Counted from the first letter of the stretch, positions 1 through 11,403 are shown. The stretch is DNA of 64,000 nucleotides from Symbiodinium sp. CCMP2592 (GCA_905221615.1 CAJNDT010003513.1:434001-498000), one strand, 5' to 3'. Notes: generated by a model from the letters alone, not told the origin. Translations and numbers: made by a program.

Positions 1-270
1 ACCCCACCTGGGTCGGAAAAAACGGATTCTCTTGCTATGAAGGTTGAACCTTTTCTTATATTTTCCTCCAAGCACTACCCTACGTAACTAACAGCCATCG
101 AAAACCTAATTACTTCGTAATTTGGATCCTGGCGGTGACAATACTTCCAAAGCTCCATTAAAGCACTAGAACGGCGGCCAAGGTGTTGGTGCGTGCTCTG
201 TATACTCTGACAGGAACAAGCAAAAGGACTCCAGGCCTCAAGCCCCGCACATCAAGCCACCGACCTCTAA
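1..270. other. unique spacer
   Basis: No repeat or gene recognised. Short overlapping reading frames have no family resemblance. Confidence 0.5.
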
Positions 271-380
271 TATAGGGGGCTTGATAATTAGGATAGGGTA
301 GGGTTTTGGGGCCCATTATACTATAATTACACGAAGGAACCTCCACAACAGTATAGGTAATTATTTAGGTCCCTAAATTA
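271..380. mobile_element. foldback element, family E (E1)
   Basis: Starts TATAGGGGGCTTGATAATTA and ends with a near complement (TAATTATTTAGGTCCCTA). The centre carries the family signature GGGTTTTGGGGCCCATTATA. The W extension (GTAGACCCCTTCAAG) follows it. Related copies occur at 8361, 23392, 42149, 47298, 54659 and 56803. Confidence 0.75.
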
Positions 381-2082
381 ATTCTTGTAGACCCCTTCAA
401 GAAAGGAGGTCCAATGTCGGTCTGTGCCAACCCTGAACCCTAAACCGCTATGTCCGTAAATACGCCTACTCAGGCTCTCCTCTTTCTAGGGTTTAGGGTA
501 CGGTTCAGGACCTACAGAGAGAACTCTTGTTTCGAAGATAGTTGCTGTTGTCACCATATCGGGGTGACTTCAATGATAAGAGGCGCCCTTGGGGGTGTAG
601 GGCAGAAGCAGTCCTGTGTTACTGGATTATACACCGAGCTTGAACCCCGCCCCTCTCCCAAGGATACCCGAACGAACCTGAACGTCCATTGATCCGTTTC
701 AAAGACCTTTACCAAACAAGTTCTCGAAGCTCTCTAACATATATGAGTTTGTTGTAAGTCCACCTTTTTCTGCACTCTGTTTTGACTGTTGAACCAGTGT
801 CACATGGCTACAACAAAAACCTGAAGACTCCTTTCAGCACTCAAACGCGTCGAAGGAGCTGCAACAAACGCCTTTGATTTGGCGCCGATCGAAGACACTG
901 AAGAAATTGGCGACATTGCCAGTGTTCTTCGAAGTTTACAAACCTTGGCCAGAAGAGCGAGGCCGGGCCTTTGACTTGAGCATGCTCAGTGCTACTTTAG
1001 CCGGCGAGCTTGGGCACCATGTTCACTCTGGCGGTACTTGCTTATATGTCTGCCTGCTTATGAGAATGCTCCTGCAGGTTGAGCCCACAACCTAAAAAAG
1101 AATCCTGACTATGAAGACTGGAGAGTTCCGTTGCTGCCTGCTGGCTCTGCGGCAACAGTTGCTTGGTGCTGGAAGACAGCTACTATTGTCCCGGCTTCGG
1201 AACTTCGGAGCATGTCTGCTTGAAGCGGCTAGCGGCCAGCCCAGCAGTATCGTGAACTATGTCTAGCAGTTTACAAGTGTCTCGAGTGTAGGCGAAGAGG
1301 GTTCTACGGCCTGGAAACCGACGATCTTACCCAGACCTCCTCTCTAGTTGGTTACACGCGCATCAGGCGCCGCGATATATCGTGCATTTTAGCTCTAGTT
1401 ACCTTGCTTTGCTTCTTATCCAAGGCTTCTTACCAACAAAACGAAGTAAATACCCATTATGATTAGTTAAAGGAAACCATTGTGTCCAGTGAAGGGTGTT
1501 ATCCGAAGGCCAAGACTGTAAGTTGTATAGCACCCTGGGGAAGCCCTCCGACTCAGTGACTCGAAACCGAAAGGGAACAGCGAAACCTAAGTGCCAACCG
1601 AAACCAATCAACACCAAACACCTGATCTACAAGATACAAATATCAAGCAGAACACAAAGGTTCGGGGCTTACGTTTTACGGGTGTAGGGTTCAGGAGTTT
1701 AGGGTTTCAAGATCGCACCACCAGTTCCGCGTGAAGCTGTATTTTGGACTCGAGGGTGGGAGCAAAGGCTAGGAGTTCCGAAGTTTACAGTATCGATATG
1801 GATAGTTCTCCAAATTGGGGCCAGCTTCTCGGTCCCATAAATTGTACGGCACCCTTAAGAATAGGACCCGAAAGGGGACCCTGATTTAGAGAACCACCCA
1901 CATGTTAAACAAGGGGAGAGTGGGTTTCAGGGGTATATGGGTTGAGGATCAGCATCCAGGAATCCCTGACCGCGCGTTTCTGCCAAGTAGCGCTAGGCCT
2001 ATGTTGGCCGTGCCGCCCGTTGCCCATGGCACATACCTGCATGAGCCCCAAGCAAGAAACGGTACGTTGACTGTTGACACTG
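381..2082. other. unique spacer without recognisable gene
   Basis: Mixed-composition DNA with only short reading frames (at most about 80 codons), none recognised. A few TTTAGGG-like units lie near 488-500 and 1684-1710. Positions 1831-1885 (GGTCCCATAAATTGTACGGC) may be a decayed piece of hairpin family C. Confidence 0.4.
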
Positions 2083-2214
2083 CCCTAAACCCTAAACCCT
2101 AAACCCTAAACCCTGAACCCTAAACCCTAAACCCTAAACCCTGAACCCTAAACCCTAAACCCTGAACCCTGAACCCTAAACCCTAAACCCTGAACCCTAA
2201 ACCCTAAACCCTAA
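2083..2214 (+). repeat. interstitial telomere-type array (CCCTAAA)n
   Basis: About 19 tandem heptamers, mostly CCCTAAA with several CCCTGAA variants. The G variant recurs at irregular intervals, so parts may have been amplified as a higher-order block. It sits inside unique DNA, not at a sequence end. Confidence 0.95.
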
Positions 2215-2256
2215 GACTGTCGTTTACTAGGATGTGGCTGTGTGGGTTGGGACCCA

Positions 2257-2360
2257 TGGACTCCAATATTATACCGCAAAGAATATACCTTAAATCATAG
2301 GATGGACCCTACCATAATTTAAAGTATATTCCTTAATTCAGGGATATTGGTGTCTCTAGG
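2257..2360. mobile_element. foldback element, family H (H1)
   Basis: Degenerate copy: GAATATACCTTAAATCATA on the left and AAGTATATTCCTTAATTCAG on the right, with outer arms of the GGACTCC/GGTGTCTC type. Confidence 0.6.
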
Positions 2361-2558
2361 AAGCCTAAACCCGAAATGGCCTTGCAAGGCCCAAACACCT
2401 AAACCCTGGCTCTTAAACGTTATAAACCCGTAAACCCGTAAACCCCAAAAGCCCACATCCTTGGGCGTTTTTGCAAATCCCATAGCTCGCGCACGGAAAC
2501 GGCCAAACACCGTAGGAGATACAGCCCGACAGCCCCCGTTGATGAAATTTAACCAAAC

Positions 2559-2653
2559 ACCCAGAGGCCCCATAGTAGGTCCTTGTTGAGATTACCCTAT
2601 AGGATTCTATATATGAACCCCAAAAATAAGGAACTACTTTGGGGCCTTTGGGT
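2559..2653. mobile_element. foldback element, family A (A1)
   Basis: Left arm CCCAGAGGCCCCATAGTAGG, centre ACCCTATAGGATTCTATATA, right arm AACTACTTTGGGGCCTTTGG. The two ends differ at fixed positions (CAGAGG and CAAAGG), which lets copies be oriented. Confidence 0.85.
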
Positions 2654-2830
2654 CCACACACAAGCATAGAACAAAAGATGCAAAATGCAGAACATACACA
2701 TCACATACCGATTAAACCCTAAACCCTGAACCCTACACTGAACCCGCGCACCCTCAAGCCAAGTTCAGCCTTCGCGACCCCCATGCCCTTGCCCTGGTCC
2801 TGCAGCTTCACGACCCTCTAAACCAGGGCT

Positions 2831-2944
2831 TACCTATAGTCTCCATTGTAGTTCCTTTTTTTGGTTATCCAAAATCTCTATTATAAGATCCTAACCATAA
2901 AACTGGTTAACCAAAAAAAGGAACTACAATGGAGACTATAGGTA
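2831..2944. mobile_element. foldback element, family B (B1)
   Basis: Near-perfect inverted repeat with ends TACCTATAGTCTCCATTG and CAATGGAGACTATAGGTA. The arms are over 40 bp. TA at both tips is consistent with a TA target duplication. Confidence 0.9.
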
Positions 2945-3397
2945 GGGTCTAGGGTCATCAACCCTACAGTCCCTAAACAACCTACATTTTACTAGGGGTT
3001 TAGGGTTTAACGTTCGGCTTGTAAGGTGCGTGGCTAAGGTTGAAGCCTGTTAAGGGTTCGGGACACAAGGATTACGGTAGGTTTTGGGTTCAAGGAAACC
3101 AGCACACCTGACAGCTCCACTCCAACACCCGCCAATCCAGTTCCGGAAACCTAGAAATTAGCCCTCAACGCCTGGAAAAAACTGGTAACAACTACGTCCA
3201 TGCTCCCCGCTGTAGTACAGTGCTAGTGCTACTGTGAATGCTAGTGCTCGTCGTGGTATGCGCCAGTAGTAGCCGTAGAAACAACAATGGGCCGTTGCCT
3301 TTAGCGGATCTTTCGCGCTACACGCACTAGCCACACCACATTTTGGCATCTGCCTGGAGCCTGCTGCGTGTTTCGGTTGACATGTCGTGCTAAAACA
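2945..3397. other. unique spacer
   Basis: One TTTAGGG-like stretch near 2998-3010. The motif TTTAGCGGA...TTTCGCGCT at 3300-3320 recurs loosely at 3757-3785, on the other side of the TAG microsatellite. No gene seen. Confidence 0.4.
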
Positions 3398-3459
3398 TAG
3401 TAGTAGAAGTAGTAGTCGTCGTCGTAGTCGTCGCCGTAGTAGGAGCAGCAGCAGCAGCG

Positions 3460-3517
<58 letters not shown>

Positions 3518-3708
3518 CAGCAGAAGTAGGAGTAGCAGTAACAGTAGCAATAGCAGGAGCAGTGCCAGTACTAGTACAAATACAAGTGTACATATTAGTG
3601 CAGTTACTAGTACTGGTACTAGCAGTAGGAGTAGTAGTGGTAGTAGAAGTAGGAGTAGGAGTAGTAGTAGTAGTAGTAGTAGTAGTAATTAGTAGCAGTA
3701 GTAGTAAG
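3398..3708. repeat. (TAG)n microsatellite, interrupted
   Basis: Trinucleotide tract of TAG/AGT with CAG, CGT and GAG interruptions; the purest run is about 3460-3521. It gives polyserine, polythreonine or polyleucine reading frames, which are artefacts of the repeat. Confidence 0.95.
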
Positions 3709-4086
3709 AGTCGGGACTATGCTAACGCAATAACTTTAGCAAACGAATAATTTTCTTTAGCGGACCCATCGCGCAACTTTCGCGCTGGCATGTCATGTTA
3801 TGCCCGTGATCGTTTTGTATAAATACAACCACAAGGACCTTTAGATCAATGCCCACATATAAAACCATATAAATGGACTCTATGGTATATCAGGCCGCTT
3901 ATTCGGGATATAGGGCTTCTACATCGCGAGAGATTTCTGTGAAGGGAGATCTGCCGCCGAGATGCACAAAGTCGTACACACGCCGTTCCATATGCGGCGG
4001 AAAGTAGTCCCTCAAGGCGAACTAACAGAGCTGGCCGGTTCAGACTTTCAGATCGAATCCATCGGGCATAGGAGGGGCTTGGAGTC
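3709..4086. other. unique spacer
   Basis: No gene or repeat recognised apart from the loose duplicate of the motif at 3300. Confidence 0.4.
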
Positions 4087-4180
4087 TACCCAAAGGCCCC
4101 AAATTAGTTCCTTTCTGGGGTTTATATATAGAATCCTATAGGGTAATCCCAAAATGGAACTACTTTGGGGCCTCTGGGTA
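4087..4180. mobile_element. foldback element, family A (A2)
   Basis: Ends TACCCAAAGGCCCCAAATTA and ACTTTGGGGCCTCTGGGTA, with TA at both tips. The centre TATATATAGAATCCTATAGG runs opposite to A1. Confidence 0.88.
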
Positions 4181-4648
4181 AACTTTAATCACTTTAACCT
4201 TCGGGCTTTATAATTAAGCGGGGACGCATTGTGAAGCCAAGAAAGTTTGTACGCACAGAACTACTATCCGAAACCTAAGTAGCTAATGATTCGGATGCTT
4301 AAGCACGGGGTTACCATATCCCCTCTTCGAAATGGTTCTACCCGACTGCTGCCCAACAACACTCAGACCTTAACCCAAGTACTAATAGTGTTGAAAGGTT
4401 CGGGCTCCTCGGATGGCGCTTACCATCATATACCCCGCAACATACTACGGCAACTTACTTAGAGTTTACGGTGCGGGTTCAGCAGCTACTACCGAACCCA
4501 AGCCGCTAAGTATTAACTTAAAGTACTTTGGGGCCTGAGGGTAGGGTTGCTCATGTACCACAACATACTCACGCAGAAAACTGAACATAAACCGTATTAG
4601 CCCTCAACCCCTAAACCCTAAAACTGCCATCCTAAAGCCAAGCACCTC
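4181..4648. other. unique spacer
   Basis: No gene seen. ACTTTGGGGCCTGAGGGTAG at 4523-4542 is a solitary A-type arm tip. Telomere-like units occur near 4610. Confidence 0.4.
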
Positions 4649-4850
4649 ATAATGTAGGAACCTGATCAAGAAACCTTGGGCCTTTCTTAGGGTTCCTTCT
4701 ATGAACCCTACTATTTTGGGGTTATAGGCCCAGGGTTTCTTAATCAGGTTGCTACATTATTGTAGCACCCTTATAGTAACCCTCATTATAGACCCCTTTA
4801 AAGGAACCCCAAGAAAGGCCCAGGGTTTCTTAATCAAGTTCCTACATTAG
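4649..4850. mobile_element. foldback element, family S, plus a second partial arm
   Basis: AATGTAGGAACCTGATCAAG pairs with CTTAATCAGGTTGCTACATT at 4738-4757. The right-arm sequence recurs at 4810-4848 after a W-type segment (ACCCTTATAGTAACCC). This looks like a duplicated or composite element. Confidence 0.65.
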
Positions 4851-5554
4851 AACATCTCGGGTCCTTGTGCTCGCCTCGAGGTCTTCTCTGGCTCAGCAGA
4901 CTTTAATCTTTTATGTTGCGCTGTATGGTTGCAGGGTTTGGGACAGTTTAAGGATGTTTTTTGTAGTTTTAGTGCTGTAGGATTTTAGGGCTTTTGGGGG
5001 AGTTAAATTTTAGGGATTTAGGATTTAGCGTTTAGGGTTTAGCAACTTTTCGACCTCCATACACACGCTTGGCTGCGCCTCATTCCCGCCAACTTCTTAA
5101 AACTACCTACACAGGTATGAGGATCATGAGACCGCAAACTCTGAGGCCTAGACTCCAGAAACCCTACATCCTAAACCCTAAACCCTAAATCGTAGACCGA
5201 GACGTCTCGGCCCCAAAAGCTCTAATTATAAAACCCGTTTGGAAGGATTTAGGGTTTTGGGATTAAGGGTTTAGGATTCAGAGTTTCGAGAATTAAAGCA
5301 AACGCAGACCAAACCCTGACCCCCACAACCCCAAACCGAAAGCCTGAACGCAACAAGACGGCAGCCGGGGAACAGCAGACGCAGGAGGTCGCTGGCCGTG
5401 ACATACCGGTTAAGCCCACGGAGGATGGCTGTAGTGGATCCATGATCCTGTAGTTGCGGGTATATAGGGTTGAGGGTTTTTGGGGGAGCCAAGAACTTGT
5501 AGTTGCAGTTTTCCTGCAAAGAGATAGATTCTTTTCAGAAATTGTGTGTATAGA

Positions 5555-5585
<31 letters not shown>

Positions 5586-5765
5586 TATGTAAGTATACCC
5601 ATGTTTGCGTGCTTCGGGTTTGGCTTTCAGGTGTAGGGTGTTGAGAGTTTGATGTCAAAGGCTTTTGACGGGGTGCTGTTGAGGATTCAGGGTGGCGGGC
5701 TTATAGGTGGCGAAGGAGCAGCACAAGAGCTCCAAAACCCCGCAAGAATCAACTCTACCTGACTC
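4851..5765. other. spacer with degenerate telomeric units and (AT)n
   Basis: TTTAGGG-like stretches at about 5010-5045 and CCCTAAA units at about 5165-5190. A TA dinucleotide run lies at 5557-5581. Short ORFs on the minus strand at 5249-5658 overlap each other in different frames and are not credible genes. Confidence 0.5.
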
Positions 5766-5869
5766 TACCTATAGTCTCCATTGTAGTTCCTTTTTTTGGT
5801 CTAACCAAATATATATTAAGGATCCTATAAGGTAACCCAAAAAAGGAACTACAATGGAGACTTTAGGTA
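5766..5869. mobile_element. foldback element, family B (B2)
   Basis: B-type outer arms (TACCTATAGTCTCCATTG ... CAATGGAGACTTTAGGTA) with an A-like centre (GGATCCTATAAGGTAACCC). It is one of the copies linking families A and B. Confidence 0.88.
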
Positions 5870-5895
5870 ACCTCCAAAGCCAAAAACATCACCTT

Positions 5896-6008
5896 CCCAA
5901 AAGGGTCCCAGGTACCTTTATCGGGGATACTTCCCTAAATCAGCATAGTACTTCCGATTATAGAAACCCGACATCCTGCGTACCGTATAGGCACTTTGGA
6001 TCCTTTGA
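5896..6008. mobile_element. foldback element, family G (G1)
   Basis: GGGGATACTTCCCTAAATCA, then ATAGAAACCCGACATCCTGC, then GGCACTTTGGATCCTTTGAG. It matches the G series at 19550, 24990, 30938, 36766 and 53161. Confidence 0.7.
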
Positions 6009-6155
6009 GCAATAATGGCAGTTTCGGGATCTGTGCAAGGATTGACGGTTTCTAGGCTAGGGTTCGCAACAACGGAACGAAAAGCTGCACCGAAATCAAC
6101 CTTCCGCATCATTACAGCACCCTTGTAGAAGCTGTATGAATGCACTTCTATTGAG

Positions 6156-6229
6156 CCCTAAACCCTAAACCCTTAAACCCTTAAACCCTTCAACCCTTCA
6201 ACCCTTAAACCCTTAAACCCTTAAACCTA
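6156..6229 (+). repeat. telomere-like octamer array (CCCTTAAA)n
   Basis: Begins with CCCTAAA and shifts to CCCTTAAA/CCCTTCAA octamers, a diverged telomere-type tract. Confidence 0.9.
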
Positions 6230-7303
6230 AGCTTCGACCCACGACCTCAATCCCTGAACCCCTAAACCCCAAACCTTCGGATCGCTATACTGTTCTCTGG
6301 CAAGCATCGAGTTTCTCCACTCGAACCTGCAAGACACAGCCGAGAAAGGATTTGTGTTGGGTTTAGGGAGTTTAGGGTTGTAGGATTTGCGGCTTGGGCA
6401 GACAAAGAACTCGACTGCCTGCAAGGTGCAGGGCTTTTGGGGATTAAGCGTAACTACTTATGTCAACGCTAACGCCAGGTAGCAACTTTAGAAGCTAACA
6501 CTTGCTTGTGACAACCGGCCTCCAAGCTCATCAGCACTGCTTCTGGACAATGCTGCGTCCCCATCCGGAGAAAGCTCTATGACACGATCGACTCACGAAC
6601 AACACGACAAAAACGCGTGCAGAACGACATGGACTATTGCTTGCTCGCAGTTGGCCCTCAGACAATCACGAAACAACTGGCTTCAGAATTCCGTATTGGC
6701 TGTTGCACCTTGCTCGGTATCGTGCTTTGTAGGGAGGAGGGCAAAGGTTGACAAGGATAAGATCCTGCTTCCTCAAGTCCAGACGATCGAAGTCATACCA
6801 AGAGTAACCTAGTAAGAAACAGGCCGATCGGGCTTCGTTGCTGGGTGATACCTACATCCGAATGTGTAACACTTCCTTTTGATAAGCCTGTTTATGTTTT
6901 GCTTAGGATCTACATATCAGCGTCTCTAACCCTAAACCCTAAACCTAAACCGCCTGGTAGGTTTGCTTCATAGACGTACGAGACTCGACCACGAAGGCTA
7001 TCGTCCGGGTGGTTCCTTTGAGTCCCGGCTGCGGTGGACAAAGCGGCTCATGGGAGTTTAGGGATTTAGGGTTTAGGCTTTCATGGTTTAGGAGGGGTCT
7101 GCGGGTTGCTGTTTAGGGTTTAGGGTTTAGGGTTCAGGCTTTGGGCTCTAGGGGGTGTCGGATCTGAGTTTAAAGGTCTTAGGCTTGGGGCACAGAGTTT
7201 AAAGGTCTTGGGGCAAGTGTGACTTCAGAGTTTGGAGTGGAAGTTAGACAGGGTTAGTGTTGGACCTATCACATTCTCTTCCTGCCGAGTGAAAGTGAAC
7301 CCA
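6230..7303. other. spacer with scattered telomere-like units
   Basis: Degenerate TTTAGGG or CCCTAAA units at about 6358-6388, 6928-6950 and 7050-7150. The reading frame at 6579-6812 (77 codons) is unrecognised and not convincing. Confidence 0.4.
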
Positions 7304-7417
7304 TACCTATAGTCTCCATTGTAGTTCCTTTCTTTGGTTAACCAATTTTATGGTTAGGATCTTATAATAGAGATTTTGGATAACCAAAAAACGGAACTAC
7401 AATGGAGACTATAGGTA
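7304..7417. mobile_element. foldback element, family B (B3)
   Basis: Near-identical to B1 in reverse orientation. Ends TACCTATAGTCTCCATTG and CAATGGAGACTATAGGTA; centre TTTATGGTTAGGATCTTATA. Confidence 0.9.
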
Positions 7418-7530
7418 CAGGTACGGTTCATTCCTAGGCACTGCGTCTATGGAGTCATTTCCACAAAACCATGGCAGAGCTGCTTGTGTTGGCGCCATTC
7501 CAGAATCTATTGCCAGTATTGATACACATC

Positions 7531-7552
7531 GATATATATATATATATGTATC

Positions 7553-7618
<66 letters not shown>

Positions 7619-7630
7619 TCTTTTGTTCTA

Positions 7631-7664
<34 letters not shown>

Positions 7665-7668
7665 CATA

Positions 7669-7699
<31 letters not shown>
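7531..7699. repeat. (AT)n microsatellite
   Basis: About 170 bp of nearly pure TA repeat with short interruptions. Any reading frame through it is an artefact. Confidence 0.95.
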
Positions 7700-7700
<1 letters not shown>

Positions 7701-7830
7701 CATATCTGTTTTTTGTAATTATGTGTGTTTACATATGTATGCACGTCAATGTGTATGAGCCCTCTGGCGGAGCGAGCCTTCAAGCCTGGGCTACAATGGG
7801 AGCCCACACTCGGCTCGAAACTCTGGTTGC

Positions 7831-8180
7831 TTAGGGTTTGGAGTTTAGGGCTTAGGGTCTGGAGTTTAGAGGTTTAGGGTTTGGAGTTTAGAGGTTTAGG
7901 GTTTGGAGTTTAGAGGTTTAGGGTTTGGAGTTTAGGGTTTAGGGTTTGGGTTTAGGGTTTAGGGTTTAGGGTTTGGAGTTTAGGGTTTAGGGTTTAGAGT
8001 TTAGAAAGAACCCTAAAGCACCAAAAACTACAAAACACAAACAAAGAAGCCCAGGTTTAGGATTTGGGGTTTTAGAGTTTAGGGAGAACCCTAAAAAAAA
8101 CAACAACTAGAAAAGCAACGAAAGAGACCCGCAAGCCAAATACAAGCACCTCCGGTTTAGGGTTTAGGGTTTAGGGCTGG
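7831..8180 (-). repeat. telomere-derived array with higher-order units
   Basis: TTTAGGG tract in which a unit of about 21-22 bp (GGAGTTTAGAGGTTTAGGGT) repeats at about 7860-7935. After 7996 an AC-rich stretch (GAGTTTAGAAAGAACCCTAA...) is imperfectly duplicated with a period of about 80 bp, and more TTTAGGG follows to 8180. Confidence 0.9.
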
Positions 8181-8316
8181 CAACGATAACATGACAAGCA
8201 GTCTTTCGGCTTCGGAGGTTTCGGGCTAGGAGGATTTCGTATTTAGAGGTTTAGGGCTTAGAAGTGTTGGGAGTCGGGCTGGTGCAATTCGAGTTTCGAG
8301 GCGTAGGATGGGCGGT

Positions 8317-8334
8317 GGGGGGGGGGGGGGGGGG
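8317..8334. repeat. poly-G tract
   Basis: Run of 18 G; a second run of 10 lies at about 8531-8540. Length is likely unreliable in sequencing. Confidence 0.9.
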
Positions 8335-8360
8335 TTGCAGATCTGGCATCCAGGGCTTAG

Positions 8361-8466
8361 TATAGGGGCCTTAATAATTCGAATACGGAATTGGGGGCAT
8401 CCTGTGCTATATAGTTATTCTCCGGAACCCCAATATAGACGAGGTACTTCTCAAGGCCCCTCTATT
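8361..8466. mobile_element. foldback element, family E (E2)
   Basis: TATAGGGGCCTTAATAATTC at the left and CTTCTCAAGGCCCCTCTATT at the right. The centre has diverged. Confidence 0.7.
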
Positions 8467-8570
8467 AACTTGTAAAGGTGTCGAACCCCGAGGCTTCGGT
8501 TCGTAGTTACTAGGCCCAGAGCTGTGGGCTGGGGGGGGGGTTACAGCTCTTATCCTCAATGATGCAACTA

Positions 8571-8667
8571 TACAGAACTTAGAACCCTAGCAAAAATTAT
8601 GATTTTAGCTGTTTCTTCGGTGTTATAATCACCAAAAATGAAAAATCATGTCTAAGTATCCCTGAGG
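8571..8667. mobile_element. dispersed repeat, family L (L1)
   Basis: GAACTTAGAACCCTAGCAAA ... GTTATAATCACCAAAAATG ... TCTAAGTATCCCTGAGG. The same 95-bp unit occurs at 29119 and 61034. The arms pair only at the tips (CTTAGA/TCTAAG), so this is a weaker hairpin than the other families. Confidence 0.75.
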
Positions 8668-9754
8668 CAACCTTGCAAAACCTTCGCCTCCCCAAAGGAC
8701 AGCGGGAACAGTGGCCGAGAATCGATACCCAAAGTCTCTTCCGCCGTCAGATAGACTTCCTCCTCTGAAGAGGCACGGTGTTATCTGTTGACAGGACTAA
8801 TGCTGGCAGGCTCCTGGTTGCCATGGTCCCATAGATAGCACTGGGTGTTGCTTGTTCTCAAGTCTTTGCAGAATCAGTCCAGAGAGCCGTTGCCCTAATT
8901 AACATGTTGACGAATCAGCATTAACGTCAGTCTTGTCAACATCGTCGCGACGCTCGTCGTCAACCTTTGAAGTACGCCTTTTTTGCTGCAGATGATCTTG
9001 TAACTCTTGAAACTAGTGCTTGATGACAATATTGCTGCTGCTCATGTAGCTGTTGCTGGCGCTGGTACTGTCGTTGATGGCTGTGCTGCATCTGCTGACC
9101 TGCTACGGGCATGACGTCGGAAGAGTAAGCTAAAAATGAGACCCCCGTCTATATATGTGTAGATGTATATACATATATGTAGGCAAATGGACTTCTAAGA
9201 CCACAACGGAATGTCTGAGCATGAGGGTCCATGAGCACAGACCATGAATGTTGCTGCAAGAGCTCTTGACAGTCCTCCTGATTAGCAGGGACGGTGCAGC
9301 CCAAACAGCCTTGTCTCCAGGAGCAGTAAGCCTCAGCAATGATTGCAGCTTCCTCTTCGCGCTGGACCCCAAATGCTACAGGGGCATTGTCTTTGTTGAA
9401 TCGGGTTTCGGGGGTATGCTAAACAACTATACTACCACCTGTTCCGGCTCGTACTCGAGTCGTAACTATAAAGGCATGGGACGTGCAGACAAAAAGCTTG
9501 CAGATTTCGTGTGCACGGAAGCTCACGCTTCGAATCGGTATGCAGCATTGTTCGTTGCCTTGTCGTGTCTTCTAACAAGCGTACTGCATGTTGTGACGGC
9601 GTACAGGAATGACTTAACTATGGTTACCGATCTGCACAAAGCACGGTAGTAATAATCAGACCCTAAACCCTAAACCCTAACAGTGCCCAGAGTGTCGAGG
9701 TCCCAAGAGGCCCCAGCGAAGAGAATGCCTTCAGACGCAGCTGCTTCAGTGCCC
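8668..9754. other. longest repeat-poor stretch of the first 10 kb
   Basis: Mostly unique DNA with a few telomere units at 9660-9680. Contains the doubtful reading frame at 9248-9649. Confidence 0.4.
9248..9649 (+). CDS. doubtful hypothetical protein, 133 aa
   Basis: An ATG-to-TAG frame of 133 codons in repeat-poor DNA. I do not recognise the protein. One hydrophobic stretch near residues 98-118 (AALFVALSCLLTSVLHVV) could be a membrane segment. No neighbouring exon, splice-linked frame or family motif supports it. A frame of this length is expected by chance in a window this size. It is listed only because it avoids the known repeats. Confidence 0.12.
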   Translation: MLLQELLTVLLISRDGAAQTALSPGAVSLSNDCSFLFALDPKCYRGIVFVESGFGGMLNNYTTTCSGSYSSRNYKGMGRADKKLADFVCTEAHASNRYAALFVALSCLLTSVLHVVTAYRNDLTMVTDLHKAR

Positions 9755-9874
9755 TACTTGGAGGATCGTGGGACTTAGTAAGGTTATAAGTACCTTAATT
9801 GGGGTTATAAGTAGTTATAAGTTTAGTTACCTTACTAATAACCCTAGTTACGAAGTCCCATGATCCTCTAAGTA
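9755..9874. mobile_element. foldback element, family J (J1)
   Basis: TACTTGGAGGATCGTGGGAC pairs with GTCCCATGATCCTCTAAGTA; TA at both tips. An internal GGTTATAAGTA motif is repeated in the loop. Confidence 0.85.
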
Positions 9875-10007
9875 GACCACCCCGTGCTCTGCTCCTACAG
9901 CCTGAAGGACAGAAAAGCCCAACTTCCGCTGCTTTCGGGCCCAGTGGCACAAGCAGTGCCATCGCGCTTCACCGTGCTGAGCCTGGCACATGCGGATCTA
10001 TGCATAT

Positions 10008-10116
10008 CCCTAAGGCTCCATGTACCCATATAGTATATACTTAGGCCTTAAAGTACCTATATAGGGACCCCTTTAAGGCTTAAGTATCTACTATACAGGT
10101 ACATGGAGCCTTGGGA
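10008..10116. mobile_element. foldback element, family F (F1, GGCTCC subfamily)
   Basis: CCCTAAGGCTCCATGTACCC ... GGTACATGGAGCCTTGGG, with inner arms TATACTTAGGCCTTAAAGTA and TTTAAGGCTTAAGTATCTAC. Arms pair over nearly the whole length. Confidence 0.9.
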
Positions 10117-11072
10117 TATGAGAGAAAGCAGTCCCATGAAACTGCGCGGAAGGCATGCAGAGAGAGTTTCTGCACCTGGCATGTCCCAAACGGGCATCTT
10201 ACTGCTCAGAACCTGCTGGAATACTCCAGCGCGGTCTGTTGCATGTGGGCAGTTTTCTAAACTAGGGCGCCTTTCAGGGTCCTTTTTGATTGTTTAAGGG
10301 GGCTGTACTATTGTGGGATATTAAGAGGGATCCTAACTATGCACTGTAGACATGGTGTCGCATCTCGGAACCAACATGGCCAGCGTCACGAGAAGGGCCA
10401 GTCCTGTCGATGGCTGCGTTCGTTTTGGAGTTCCCGGAAGCAACTCTACTGTACCTTTAAAGGGCTGAGGGTCTAGGGTTTAGGGTGTCAGGGGTTTAGG
10501 GTGTGGTTTTCAATTATGTCAGCTATAATGCTGCTTCTATGTAGTTCTACAACAAAACACTCCCCCCGAAAACCCTCTTCTACGGATTAAGGCTCCGAAT
10601 TTCAACTCCGAAGACGTGAATCCTGAACAGACAGTCCATCCGAAGAAGGGAAATCACAGTCTCAGAAACTTGCAGGGTGTAGGGTGACTGGGGTTTCGGG
10701 CTTATGGCCCGTAAAACGAGATGAGGGTTTCGTGGTTCAGGGTTTAGGGGCTCCTCCAAACACCTTTGACAAACCCGAACCTTCAACCTCACAACGCACG
10801 CAGCTCCTCGGCAGACTCTGCAAGGTCCGGTACCAAGTGCCGCACCTGCGCTGCGGCGCTGCAAAGATTGAGGGTTTAGTGGTGAGGTCTTCGGGTTTCA
10901 TTAAATACGGTATACAAGCGGTGCGGCGTTTCGTATTGGGGGTTGAAAGTTGAGGTTCGGCGGCTTCTGCGTTTCAGGACATAGAGATAAAGTTTGAGCC
11001 AATGTTTGAGGGGTTCAGAGGCCCACGGCTTTTGGCTTTGAGCGACGCATCCCCAGATACCAAAGGCCCTCA
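10117..11072. other. spacer with degenerate telomeric units
   Basis: TTTAGGG-like units around 10465-10505 and 10735-10750. Several overlapping short frames at 10580-11073, none recognised. Confidence 0.4.
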
Positions 11073-11403
11073 ACCCTAAACCCCGAAACCCTAAATCCCT
11101 AAACTCCTTAACCTCTAAACCCCTATACCCTTTAACCCTTAAGCCCTAAATGCTAAACCCCAAACCCCTAAACCCTAAACCAACTGATGTCGGACATAGA
11201 TACAGGGGTCGCCCATGTCAAGAGCCGGCTTCAGGATTAGTGTTTAGGGGTTTAGGGGTTGAGGGATTAGGGTCTATAGCGCTAAGGGTTTAGGGTTCAG
11301 GGGTTTAGGGATTAGGGTTTAGGGGTTTAGGGGTTTGGGGGTTTAGGGTTTAGGGGTTTAAGGGTTTAGGGCTTTAGGGTTTCGGGGTTTAGGGGTTCAG
11401 GGT
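11073..11403. repeat. oppositely oriented telomere-type arrays
   Basis: CCCTAAA-type units at 11073-11185, about 50 bp of other DNA, then TTTAGGG/TTTAGGGG units at 11236-11403. The orientation (CCCTAAA then TTTAGGG) is the opposite of that expected for end-to-end chromosome fusion. Confidence 0.9.

Noticed and set aside
3158..3692. polyleucine/polyserine frames on both strands
   Set aside because: Translations of the TAG microsatellite; the same applies at 23894-24229, 31454-31865, 51462-52059 and 29738-29953.
11073..11403. Chromosome fusion point
   Set aside because: The array order is CCCTAAA then TTTAGGG, opposite to what an end-to-end fusion leaves.
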